Positions 45,557 to 56,300 of a stretch of 64,000 bases of DNA are shown one piece after another. Position 1 is the first letter of the stretch. The number at the start of each line of letters is the position of its first letter. The stretch covers positions 7,901,710 to 7,965,709 of the forward strand of contig CP136062.1 of assembly GCA_032622095.1 (NCBI GenBank), written 5' to 3'. The notes under the pieces are model-generated. The model had not been told where the DNA came from. It did no database searches and saw only the letters and a list, made by a program, of their open reading frames with translations. This DNA comes from Siphonodentalium dalli. Its lineage: Eukaryota; Mollusca; Scaphopoda; Gadilida; Siphonodentaliidae. Made by a program: the position numbers and the translations under genes.

Positions 45557-45966
45557 ACATGATGTAAATCCCCCGCGATTGTGTTTAATATACACATATA
45601 CTAGTACTATCACCAGCAATGACGAAGAACTGAAACTGTCATCAGCTTCAAGATACATGCATATTAAACTATCACAAACATATGTTTTCGTCAGTTTTGA
45701 ATTCGCGCAGTTATATGCGCGAATTTCAAGTGCACGAATTAAAAACTGAGGAAACAATACATGATGTAAATCCCCCGCGATTGTGTTTAATATACACATA
45801 TACTAGTACTATCACCAGCAATGACGAAGAACTGAAACTGTCATCAGCTTCAAGATACATGCATATTAAACTATCACAAACATATGTTTTCGTCAGTTTT
45901 GAATTCGCGCAGTTATATGCGCGAATTTCAAGTGCACGAATTAAAAACTGAGGAAACAATACATGT
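45557..45966 (+). repeat. Near-perfect tandem duplication, 202-bp period
   Basis: Unit 1 starts at 45557 and unit 2 at 45759; they appear identical by eye over almost the whole length. Each has an inner palindrome GAATTCGCGCA-GTTATA-TGCGCGAATTTC. The absence of differences points to a recent event or an assembly duplication. Confidence 0.9.
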
Positions 45967-46012
45967 GCCGTAGTACTGCGCGAATTTAAATATGAGTAAG
46001 GTATTCAAAATG

Positions 46013-46837
46013 AAAGTGTCAATGACACTGTAGCTCAACTTGGAAAGGTAATAATTTAATGTATTACTGTCGATGGAGTGATGTGGAATGTGGAAAGTTG
46101 AATTACATGTATATAAAAGTCAAATCTAAGATGGTTGCTGGCGGCAATGTTTTCCAACAATTCAAAAACATTTGATAGCTTTAGTCATGCACAGAGTAGA
46201 ATCCAAGATAGCCGATGGCAGCCATGTTGTAATGCCGAATAAACCCAAAAAGACTCGTTCCCATCTACATGTCAATGTCAAAAGTCAAGACAAATTTCAT
46301 AATGATCCGACCAAAGGTACGACCTGTAGCCCGTGCCAAAGGATTTAGTCATGCAATGAGTAAAATCCAAGATGGCTGCTGGTGGCCATGTTTTTGGCCG
46401 AATGAGCCCAAAATGACTCGTTCCCATCTATATTCCAATTTCAATAGCCATGACAAATTTTATGATGATCAGACTAAAGGTACGACCTGTAGCCCGTGCT
46501 AAAGGATTTAGTCATACAAAGAGTAAAATCTAAGATGGCTGCCGGCGGCCGTGTATTTGGGCCGAATGACCCCAAAATTACTCGTTCCCATCTACAAGTC
46601 AATATTAACACCCAAGACAAATGTCATGATGATCAGATGAACAGTACGACCTGTGTCCTGTGCTAATGGATTGAATTTTGAAATCCAAGATGGCCGCTGG
46701 CTGCCATGTTTTTTTCCGAATGACCCCAAAATGACTCGTTCCATCTACATTCCAATTTTAACAGCCATGAAAATTTTTATGATGATCAGACTAAAGGTAC
46801 GACCTTGTAGCCCATGTTAAAGGATTTAGTCATACAA
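46013..46837 (+). repeat. S1 satellite fragment, plus orientation
   Basis: Opens with GAAAGTGTCAATGACACT, the same head as the element at 18774, followed by about five diverged units of about 160 bp in the same orientation. It is cut off by a MITE piece at 46838 and lacks the terminal hairpin. Confidence 0.8.
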
Positions 46838-46993
46838 AGATGCACACAGCGGCAACTACACCATGGTCGAATGGCAAATACACCGCGGCCCAACTGTAGT
46901 TAGCTGGTGGAGCCACTATGTAGTTGCATTTCGGCCGCAGTGGCAATGCTAAGCGCACCGTGGTTAAGTGGACACTTGTTTTGCCCAGCAGGG
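46838..46993 (+). mobile_element. TA-target MITE family M2, right-end fragment
   Basis: Matches the last 155 bp of the full M2 copies, from CACAGCGGCAACTACACC to CCCAGCAGGG, followed by TA at 46994-46995. The left end is missing; it abuts satellite sequence. Confidence 0.8.
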
Positions 46994-46995
46994 TA

Positions 46996-48557
46996 GTACA
47001 TGTGTATTCAGTTCAAATTCATACATATATATTTCAGACTTTCATGTTTACAAAATGTAGGCGCGCATAGTCCCGCTTGCTGGGTTTTGGCCAGCCGCGC
47101 GGTTTCTATCAAGATAAAATAAAGAGCGGAAATACATTCATAAATGTTGCGTAAATTGAATTAGTTTACTCACGATGGATGTCCATTGAAACTCTTTGAT
47201 GGTTTAACACTGCTTAATCCACTATCCATAAGCACAAGTGAATGTTACACACTGTGTTTTCATATTGTACATGCTCCTATATTAATTGTAATTCATAATT
47301 ATTAATAAGGAATTAATTTAATACTCCGATTCAATGCTGACGAAATAAATACGGTAACATCTCCCGGCCACGTGGTCTCGCTTTGATTTTCCAGGAATTT
47401 ATGTGACGTCATAAGCCATACATAGAAATCGTTCAAATGTATTTTTAGCTTCGAATCATTCAGTCTCAGACAGATAGTGCATTTGACACTTCACATCGTG
47501 TGACGTCAAAACAACTTAAACTGCCAATCATCGTGGCATGAGGGATCACCTTTTGATGAATGCCGACAATGAATGTTGGTTTTGGAGAATTCATTTTATA
47601 TTTTGCTACAACATTCAAGCTGTTTCTTTATACTTGTATACGAGTAATTTATCCAGAATGAAAAATCAACGGAAATCAACAGAACAAACTTGCATCGCAC
47701 TCATCCATCCCGCATCGACGATTGACCCATATTTAGCGCACGGGTGAATTTAATATCACGTGACAAATCATAACGGGATCGCTATAACCTGTACGACGTC
47801 CTGACGTATGCACGCACACCACATTTACGTGATCGCAGAAAGCATGCGAGAAATCCCTCTCTGAGGATATACAGGCATTGTTTGATATTTTTTCGCCAAC
47901 ATACGATGCGACGGAACCAGTCCGCCTTTAAATGTATACGAACAGTATTTAATTGAATCATTTACATTTCTTTACTATTACTATATATATATTGTGCATG
48001 CGGTCTTGGACTATATACGAAAATCATTATGTGAATCAACGATCGACCCCTTACGAATTGCATATCGCACACGAACACTCTATACTAACCGATAAGTATA
48101 TACATATATCAAATAATATTTTTAGCCAGAGAGTTTTAATGGAATATCATTATAATAAATATATATATATTGCTCTCACTTCCAAGAACTGGGACAGAAA
48201 TACTACTACATTGTATTTCTAGAACACTACGAATGCTGATTGAAGACAGGTCTGTTGAACTAAATATTTGTTCCACATGACTATATTTTAGGGATTATCT
48301 GACTTAGCCATTTTCTAAGAAGGGCCTATTAAACCGACTCTGTCGCATCGTATAGGGCGAATACATGATAATAAATGCCGATGTTAATGGCGAGAATTGA
48401 TGGTGTTTCTTGTATATATGTAATGTGCTTGATTACTTGTAAATACTAATTTCACATGTAAACTTATTCATATATTTTATCTCAAATACTGTATGCATAT
48501 GTACGGTTTTTTATTGAGATTAAACATATTACATATTACGCTCTCCGTATTTGGCTA
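46996..48557. other. Unannotated AT-rich stretch
   Basis: About 1.5 kb with no recognised gene, tandem repeat or strong inverted repeat. Confidence 0.4.
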
Positions 48558-48627
48558 GGCGCGCAATTGATCGCTCACTGGTTTTCAATTTTAGCCGCGC
48601 GATGGTGCGCAAGAGCGATCGCGCGCC
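48558..48627. repeat. GC-rich imperfect hairpin
   Basis: GGCGCGCAATTGATCGCTC at 48558-48576 pairs with GAGCGATCGCGCGCC at 48613-48627 with a 4-nt bulge. Confidence 0.6.
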
Positions 48628-48885
48628 TCAAAAATTAAAGTCTGATCTTTCTGTTGATTCCAACGTTAACACTATTACTTAATATTTTTACCACTTTAGA
48701 GGGCGTTCTTTATTAGATGAACATTATTTTACCCACACGTCATGATTCCATGATTTTAAGGTGAAGTTGAACAGAAGCGAGCGCTAAGCTTTGTTTTCAT
48801 TAACGCATGCTCACACCAGGACGGTGTGGTAATAATAGTAATAGCATGATTTTGTCGGGCACCTTGATTTCTTTACAGCCCTCCA
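48628..48885. other. Unannotated spacer
   Basis: Nothing recognised. Confidence 0.3.
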
Positions 48886-48942
48886 GGAATGATTAACTCC
48901 GTCTCGGGTCTATAAATAAGCCCTCGGGCTGTTAATCATTCC
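48886..48942. repeat. 12-bp perfect hairpin in a longer imperfect one
   Basis: GGAATGATTAAC (48886-48897) pairs with GTTAATCATTCC (48931-48942). Flanking CACCTTG and CCAGGTG and the CAGCCC and GGGCTG words give weaker outer and inner pairing. Confidence 0.65.
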
Positions 48943-49038
48943 TGTCGGGTCCAGGTGCTACCACGGCCGAGTACTAGTAACTTTATAACCCTGTGGCGAC
49001 TGCAGTAGCATTCTTTAATGTGCACACACCAAGGCGGA

Positions 49039-49110
49039 ATACAGGAGAAGTCGGCCCCGCTACGAAGTCGGCCCCAGAGAAGTCGGCCCCGTACGAAGTC
49101 GGTCCAGCTA
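49039..49110. repeat. Cluster of GAAGTCGGCCCC motifs (forward)
   Basis: Four copies of GAAGTCGGCCCC, the last degenerate (GAAGTCGGTCC), spaced 16-20 bp. The complementary motif recurs near 49621, 49660 and 49676, so this may be one end of a DNA element with repeated subterminal sites spanning about 49039-49690. Confidence 0.6.
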
Positions 49111-49614
49111 TTAACATCAGTTAGTGACATGTTTACTCAATTGAGTAACATACATGTATATCAGGTGTCACGGAAACCTTGTTCAACACTACATTGTATA
49201 TGACTTAGTGTTGATCTTTATAGGCGTTTCGCTGACTGCTTCCTTGTGGAAATCCCTCTGGCGCGACGCCCATTATAATTATGACAGGACATTGTTTAAG
49301 TCTATAGATTAATTGGCTGACTAAGTGTGAAGGTTCGTATCTGGTCTAATACCATGTCTTGTATATATGGCTATTTTTCCGGTACAGATTTAAATTTCCG
49401 TTTAACGAACCCTATCGACATATCTGCGTAAAGCCATGACAGTGCGCGATAAGCAAATGGATTGCCAGGAGGTGATATAATCCTCCTTGACACCATGTGA
49501 CCAAAACATGGTCGCATAAAATAGAATGCTACGAGGTGGTGTAATCCCTTATGACACCGTGTGGCGAAATGTCGGTCTCATCTTATTGTGCCACAGGCAT
49601 TAACAAGCAGTAAA
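49111..49614. other. Possible interior of the GTCGGCCCC-flanked element
   Basis: Non-coding. Two loosely similar segments, each with GAGGTGRTRTAATCC and GACACCRTGTG, lie at about 49468 and 49532. Confidence 0.35.
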
Positions 49615-49700
49615 ATAATAATGGGGCCGACTTTTCTTGACCAATCTTTAATTTACCCGGGCCGACCTTGTTTTGGGCTGACTTCTCCAGATACCCCGAG
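49615..49700. repeat. Cluster of GGGGCCGACTT motifs (reverse)
   Basis: GGGGCCGACTTTTCT, CGGGCCGACCTTG and GGGCTGACTTCTCCAG: the complements of the motif at 49039-49110. Confidence 0.55.
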
Positions 49701-50047
49701 GCATGTACACAGGTCAGCCATTAATGTCCGCACCCCCAATCAGACAGCATACTGCAGAACAACAAAATACCTGGATAGATGTTGTAATGGGGGAAGTCGG
49801 TATTTTTGCATTCGGATCTTTATTCAGTGATCTCAAATGAGACTTTTCAGCTTTACAAACTTGGTATCTGACCGAGTTCTGATTTTTGTCAGAATACCCT
49901 GACCAGGTTGCGATCCCTGGCCCGCTAGCACGAGAGACCAGTACACTACAGTACCTGTCGGCTATCGACTTCCCTAGATTTAAGTAATTGACCCCCTCTA
50001 TAGTGGTGTCACCCCATGTAATACTGCTGTATTATATAAGAAATGAA
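49701..50047. other. Unannotated stretch
   Basis: No gene recognised; one isolated GGGGGAAGTCGG word near 49790. Confidence 0.3.
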
Positions 50048-50174
50048 CGACGGTTTCAATGTGGTCATGGGATTTTGACCGCGAGAAAAATTCAGCAAAC
50101 TGCATGAACCCCGAAGGGGTTCATGCGGAGTTTGCTGATTTTTTATCGCGGTCAAAACCCATGACCACGCCGTT
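50048..50174. repeat. Long hairpin, about 60-bp arms, GAAG apex
   Basis: The arms carry CGGTTTCAATGTGGTCATGG, TTTTGACCGCGA, TCAGCAAACT and CATGAACCCC and close over a GAAG loop, with minor differences. A copy of only the left arm lies at 50608-50697. Snap-back repeat of recent origin. Confidence 0.9.
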
Positions 50175-50229
50175 TATTATTTACATTTATATACTTACGC
50201 TCTTTAAAACACTTCTCCAAATATGTCCG

Positions 50230-50400
50230 TTATTTCGTTTATAAAAATAATTTCCTATTTCTATATATTCGCTCTATATTTCGCCCTATTTCGCTGTATT
50301 TTCCTATTTCGATTTTTCGTGCTATTTCGCTGTATTTCCATATTTCGCTTTTTCGTTGTATTTCATATTTCGATAATTCGCTATATTTGACATATTACGG
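50230..50400. repeat. Irregular TATTTCGC-type simple repeat
   Basis: Words TATTTCGCTGTATTTC, CCTATTTCGATTTTTCG and CATATTTCG repeat with spacing of about 10-25 bp. Confidence 0.7.
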
Positions 50401-50607
50401 GATATGGGATTATATGATAATCAACATTCTGATAGTCAATCGAACATCTCGTTCCACCCGTGCTCGCGATTAGATGCCACTAGCCATCCAATCGTAAACC
50501 TCGATTACATATTGTTTGCTATCAAATCCTTGGCGTATTGGCTGACTAGATACCCAAGCAGTCGGTAATGTCCGACAATCCCCGGTGATTTCCGGGACCA
50601 ATGTGTT
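50401..50607. other. Unannotated spacer
   Basis: Nothing recognised. Confidence 0.3.
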
Positions 50608-50697
50608 CATATAAGAAATGAACGGCGGGTTCAATGTGGTCATCGGATTTTTACCGCAAGAAAAATTCAGCAAACTGCATGAACCCCGAAGTAGTAA
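50608..50697 (+). repeat. Left-arm copy of the 50.1-kb hairpin
   Basis: About 90 bp match 50034-50121 closely, ending just past the CCCCGAAG apex. Here the second arm is missing, so this represents the unfolded precursor or a broken copy. Confidence 0.85.
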
Positions 50698-50809
50698 AGC
50701 CAAAAAAATATATACCTGTGTTTCCGGTGACCCGCCCACCCCTATTTCGGAGCTCCCGACGGTTTTCATTTTATTCATTTTGCAAAATTCCAACGCATCC
50801 CGTTTTATT

Positions 50810-50837
50810 AGCTCAACTTACTTTGTAAGTTTGAGCT
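50810..50837 (-). repeat. Terminal hairpin of the large S1 array
   Basis: AGCTCAACTTAC-TTT-GTAAGTTTGAGCT. It is the inverted counterpart of 21228-21255. Next to it on the array side is TTGCCATGGGTTGGCGTCCG, also matching the short element in reverse. Confidence 0.85.
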
Positions 50838-50968
50838 ATTGCCATGGGTTGGCGTCCGTCATCCGTGTGTCTGTGTGTCCGTCAACAATTTACTTTGTCG
50901 CGGGATACAGGTTGTGCCTTTAGTCTGATCTCTTTGAAATTTGTCATGAATGTTGACATTGACATGTA

Positions 50969-51357
50969 CCCTGCTGGACAAAACAAGTGTCCATTGGCAC
51001 CGCGGTGTATTTGCCATTCGGGTGCAGTGTCAGAGTTTGAAACTGCAGTTGAGCGCCGCGGCCGAGCAGCAAGTACATGTACACCGCGGCCGAACGACAA
51101 GTACACATGTACACCATGGCCAAAAAGCAACTACAACTTGGCCGAATGGTATGTACACCGTGGTTAGATTTCTGGTTTGTATTGTCTTTTTCCAGTTGGA
51201 TGAATGTACACAGCGGCAACTACACCATGGCCGAATGGCAAATAAACCAATGCCCAACTGTAGTTAGCCAGTGGAGCCGCAGTGTAGTTGCATTTCGGCC
51301 GCGGTGGCAATGCTAACCGCACCGTGGTTAAGTGGACACTTGTTTTTCCCAGCAGGG
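50969..51357 (+). mobile_element. TA-target MITE family M2, full copy (389 bp)
   Basis: Ends CCCTGCTGGACAAAACAAGT and its near complement ACTTGTTTTTCCCAGCAGGG, flanked on both sides by TA (50967-50968 and 51358-51359). The uninterrupted satellite sequence GACATG-TA-GATGGG is seen in neighbouring monomers, which shows the empty site and a TA duplication. The inside contains a 19-22-bp minisatellite of CCGCGGCCGAACGGCAAGTA type. Non-coding; the TA duplication suggests a Tc1/mariner-type partner. Confidence 0.9.
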
Positions 51358-52396
51358 TAGATGGGAACGAATGATTTTGGGGTCTTTCGATCGAAAAACA
51401 TCTTGGCGGCCATCTTGGATTTCAAGGTTGTGCCTTTAGTCTGATCTTCATGAAATTTGTCATGGATGTTAATATTGACATGTAGATGGGAACGAGTCAT
51501 TTTTGGGTTGTTCGGCCAAAAAAAATGGCGGCCAGCAGCCATCTTGGATTTTACTCTTTGCATGACTAAATCCTGTGGCGCGAGCTACAGATCGTAGCTT
51601 TGGTCGGATCTTTATGAAATTTGTCATAAATGTTGACATTGACATGTAGATGTGAACGAGTCATTTTGGGGTCATTCGCCAAAAAACATCGCCGCTGGCG
51701 GCCATCTTAGATTTCAAAATTAAATCCATTGGCGCGTTCTGCAGGTCGTACTGTTTGTCTGATCATCATGAAATTTGTCATGGATGTTAATATTGACATG
51801 TAGATGGGAACGAGTCATTTTGGGGTTGTTCGACCAAAAAACATGGCCGCCAGCAGCCATCTTGGATTTTACTCTTTGCATGACTAAATTCTTTGGCTCA
51901 GGCTACAGGTTGTAGCTTTAGTTGGATCTTCATTAAATTTGTCATGGATGTTAACAATGACATGTAGTTGGGAACAAGTTATTTTGGAATAAACGGCCAA
52001 AAAACATGGCCGCTGGTGGCCATCTTGGATTTCAAAATTAAATCCATTGGTGCGGTCTACAGGTTGTACTGTTCGTCTGATCATCATGAAATTTGTCATA
52101 GATGTCAATATTGACATGTAGATGGGAACGAGTTATTTGGTTTCGTTAGGCCAAAAAACATGGCCACCAGTAGCCATCTTGTATTTTACTCTTTGCATGA
52201 CTAAATCCTTTGGCGCGGGCTACAGATCGTAGCTTTGGTCGGATCTTCATGAAATTTGTCATAGATTTTAACAATGACATGTAGATGGGAACGAGTCCTT
52301 TTAGGGTCATTCGGCAAAAAAACATGGCCGCCAGCAGCCATCTTGGATTTTACTCTTTGCATGACTAAATCCTTTGGCACAGGCTACAGGTCCTTA

Positions 52397-52784
52397 CCCC
52401 GCTGGACAAAACAAGTGTCCATTGGCACCGCAGTGTATTTGCCGTTCGGCTGCGGTGTCACAGTTTGTAACTGCAGTTGAGCACTGCGGCCGAACAGCAA
52501 GTACACCGCGGCCGAACGGCAAGTTCACTGCGTCCGAACGGCAACTACATGTACCCTCGCGGCCGAATGACATGTACATTTTTGGTTTGTATTTTCTTTT
52601 TTCAGTTTAATGAAAGTACATGTACACCGCGGCAACTACACCATGCCAAATAGCAAGTAAACCGCAGCCCAACTGTAGTTAGCCGGTGGAGCCGCGGTGT
52701 ACCGGTACATGTAGTTGCATTTCGGCCGCGGTGGCAACGCTAACCGCACCGCAGTTAAGTTGACACTTGTTTTGTCCAGCAGGG
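52397..52784 (+). mobile_element. TA-target MITE family M2, full copy (388 bp)
   Basis: Same termini (CCCCGCTGGACAAAACAAGT at the left, CCAGCAGGG at the right) and flanking TA (52395-52396 and 52785-52786). The empty site GGTCCT-TA-CTTTGGTC is present in neighbouring monomers. Internal CCGCGGCCGAACGGCAAG repeats are present. Confidence 0.9.
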
Positions 52785-53360
52785 TACTTTTGTCAGATCA
52801 TTATGGAATTTGTTATTAATGTTGACATTGACATGTAGATGGGAATGAGTCATTTTGGGGTCATTTGGCCAAAAAACATGGCCGCTGGCAGCCATCTTTG
52901 ATTTCAAAATTTAAATCAATTGGCGCGGTCTACAGGTCGTACTGTTCGTCTGATTATCATGAAATTTGTCATGGATGTTAATAATGAAAGGCTGATGGGA
53001 ATGAGTCATTTTGGGTAGTTCGGCCAAAAAAAACATGGCCGTCATGAGCATCTTGGATTTTACTCTTTGCATGACTAAATCCTTTGGCGTGGGCTACAGG
53101 TCGTAGCTTTGGATGGACCTTCATGAAATTTGTCATGGCTGTTGACCTTGACATGTAAATGGGAACGAGTCCTTTTGGGGTCATTCGGCCAAAAAACATG
53201 ACCGCCATCTGCCATCTTGGATTTTACTCTTTGCATGACTAAATCGTTTGGCACAGGCTACAGGTCCTTACTTTGGTCAGATCATCATGAAATTTGTCAT
53301 GAATGTTGACATTGACATGTAGATGGGAATGAGTCATTTTGGGGTCATTTGGCCAAAAAA

Positions 53361-56300
53361 CATGGCCGCTGGCAGCCATCTTTAATTTCAAAATTAAATA
53401 AATTGGCGCGGTCTGCAGGTCGTACTGTTCGTCTGATTATCATGAAATTTGTCATGGATGTTAATAATGACAGGCAGATGGGAACGAGTCATTTTGGGGT
53501 AGTTTGGCCAAAAAACATGGCCGTCATGAGCATCTTGGTTTGTAATCTTTGCATGACTAAATCCTTTGGCGCGGGCTACAGGTCGTAGCTTTGGTCGGAT
53601 CTTCATGAAATTTGTCATGGCTGTTGACCTGGACATGTAAATGGGATCGAGTCATTTTGGGGTAATTCGGTCAAAAGACATGGCCGCCAGCAGCCATCTT
53701 TGATTTTACTCTTTGCATGACTAAATCCTTTGGCACAGGCTACAGGTCCTAACTTTGGTCAGATCATTATGAAATTTGTCATGAATGTTGACATTGACAT
53801 GTAGATGGGAATGAGTCATTGTGGGGTAATTTGGCCTAAAAACACATGGCCGCTGGCAGCCATCTTTGATTTCAAAATTAAATAGATTGGCGCGGTCTAC
53901 AAGTCGTACTGTTCGTCTGATTATCATGAAATTTGTCATAGATGTTAAGATTTACATGTAGATGGGAACGAGTTATTTTGGGGTCGTTAGGCCAAAAAAC
54001 ATGGCCACCAGTAGCCATCTTGGATTTTACTCTTTGCATGACTAAATCCTTTGGCGCGGGCTACAGGTCGTAGCTTTGGTCGGATCTTCATGAAATGTGT
54101 CAAGGCTGTTGACCTTGACGTGTAAATAGGAACGAGTCCTTTTGGGGGCATTCGGCCAAAAAACATGGCCGCCAGCAGCCATCTTGGATTCTACTCTTTG
54201 CATGACTAAATCCTTTGGCACAGGCTACAGGTCCTTACTTTGGTCAGATCATTATGAAATTTGTCATGAATGTTGACATTGACATGTAGATGGGAATGAG
54301 TCATTTTGGGGTCATTTGGCCAAAAAACATGGCCACTGGCAACCATCTTTGATTTCAAAATTAAATAAATTGGCGCGGTCTGCAGGTCGTACTGTTCGTC
54401 TGATTATCATGAAATTTGTCATGGATGTTAATAATGACAGGCAGATGGGAACGAGTCATTTTGGGGTAGTTTGGCCTAAAAACATGGCCGGCATGAGCAT
54501 CTTGGATTTTAATCTTTGCATGACTAAATCCTTTGGCGCGGGCTACAGGTCGTAGCTTTGGTCGGATCTTCATGAAATTTGTCATGGCTGTTGACCTTGA
54601 CATGTAAATGGGAACGAGTCCTTTTGGGGTCATTCGGTCAAAAGACATGGCCGCCAGCAGCCATCTTGAATTTTACTCTTTGCATGACAAAATCCTTTGG
54701 CACAGGCTACAGTTCATAACTTTGGTCAGATCATTATGAAATTTGACATGAATATTGACATTGACATGTAGATGGGAATGAATCATTTAGGGGTAATTTG
54801 GCCAAAAGCATAGCCGCTGGCAGCCATCTTTGATTTTAAAATTCAATAGATTGGCGCAGTCTACAGGTCGTACTGTTCGTCTGATTATCATGAAATTTGT
54901 CATAGATGTTAATATTGACATGTAGATGGGAACGAGTTATATTGGGGTCGTTAGGCCAAAAAACATGGCCACCAGTAGCCATCTTGGATTTTACTCTTTG
55001 CATGACTAAATCCTTTGGCGCGGGCTACAGGTCGTAGCTTTGGTCGGATCTTCATGAAATGTGTCATGGCTGTTGACCTTGACATGTAAATGGGAACGAG
55101 TCCTTTTGGGGTCATTCGGCCAAAAAACATGGCCACCAGTAGCCATCTTGGATTTTACTCTTTGCATGACTAAATCATTTGGCGCGGGCTACAGGTCGTA
55201 GCTTTGGTCGGATCTTCATGAAATGTGTCATGGCTGTTGACCTTGGCATGTAAATGGGAACGAGTCCTTTTGGGGTCATTCGGCCAAAAAACATGGCCGC
55301 CAGCAGCCATCTTGGATTCTACTCTTTGCATGACTAAATCCTTTGGCACAGGCTACAGGTCCTTAATTTGGTCAGATCATTATGAAATTTGTCATGAATG
55401 TTGACATTGACATGTAGATGGGAATGAATCATTTTGGGGTCATTTGGCCAAAAGAACATGGCCGCTGGCAGCCATCTTTGATTTCAAAATTAAATAAATT
55501 GGCGCGGTCTGCAGGTCGTACTGTTCGTCTGATTATCATGAAATTTGTCATGGATGTTAATAATGACAGGCAGATGGGAACGAGTCATTTTGGGGTAGTT
55601 TGGCCAAAAAACATGGCCGTCATGAGCATCTTGGATTTTAATCTTTGCATGACTAAATCCTTTGGCGCGGGCTACAGGTCGTAGCTTTGGTCGGATCTTC
55701 ATGAAATTTGTCATGGCTGTTGACCTTGACATGTAAATGGGAACGAGTCCTTTTGGGGTCATTCGGTCAAAAGACATGGCCGCCAGCAGCCATCTTGGAT
55801 TTTACTCTTTGCATGACAAAATCCTTTGGCACAGGCTACAGTTCATAACTTTGGTCAGATCATTATGAAATTTGTCATGAATATTGACATTGACATGTAG
55901 ATGGGAATGAGTCATTTAGGGGTAATTTGGCCAAAAGCATAGCCGCTGGCAGCCATCTTTGATTTCAAAATTAAATAGATTGGCGCAGTCTACAGGTCGT
56001 ACTGTTCGTCTGATTATCATGAAATTTGTCATAGATGTTAATATTGACATGTAGATGGGAACGAGTTATTTTGGGGTCGTTAGGCCAAAAAACATGGCCA
56101 CCAGTAGCCATCTTGGATTTTACTCTTTGCATGACTAAATCCTTTGGCGCGGGCTACAGGTCGTAGCTTTGGTCGGATCTTCATGAAATGTGTCAAGGCT
56201 GTTGACCTTGACATGTAAATAGGAACGAGTCCTTTTGGGGTCATTCGGCCAAAAAACATGGCCGCCAGCAGCCATCTTGGATTCTACTCTTTGCATGACT

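Larger units (their letters stand above)
50838..53360 (-). repeat. S1 satellite, diverged proximal part
   Basis: About 11 monomers of 155-165 bp on the minus strand, each with the GCCATCTTGGATTTTACTC and GGCCAAAAAACATGGCC blocks, interrupted by two MITE copies. Units are more diverged than those past 53.4 kb and show less regular higher-order structure, the expected state of an array edge. Confidence 0.85.

Noticed and set aside
50844-51316. Overlapping ORFs of 75-107 codons on both strands
   Set aside because: They lie across the GC-rich M2 MITE and its minisatellite and lack codon or domain support.
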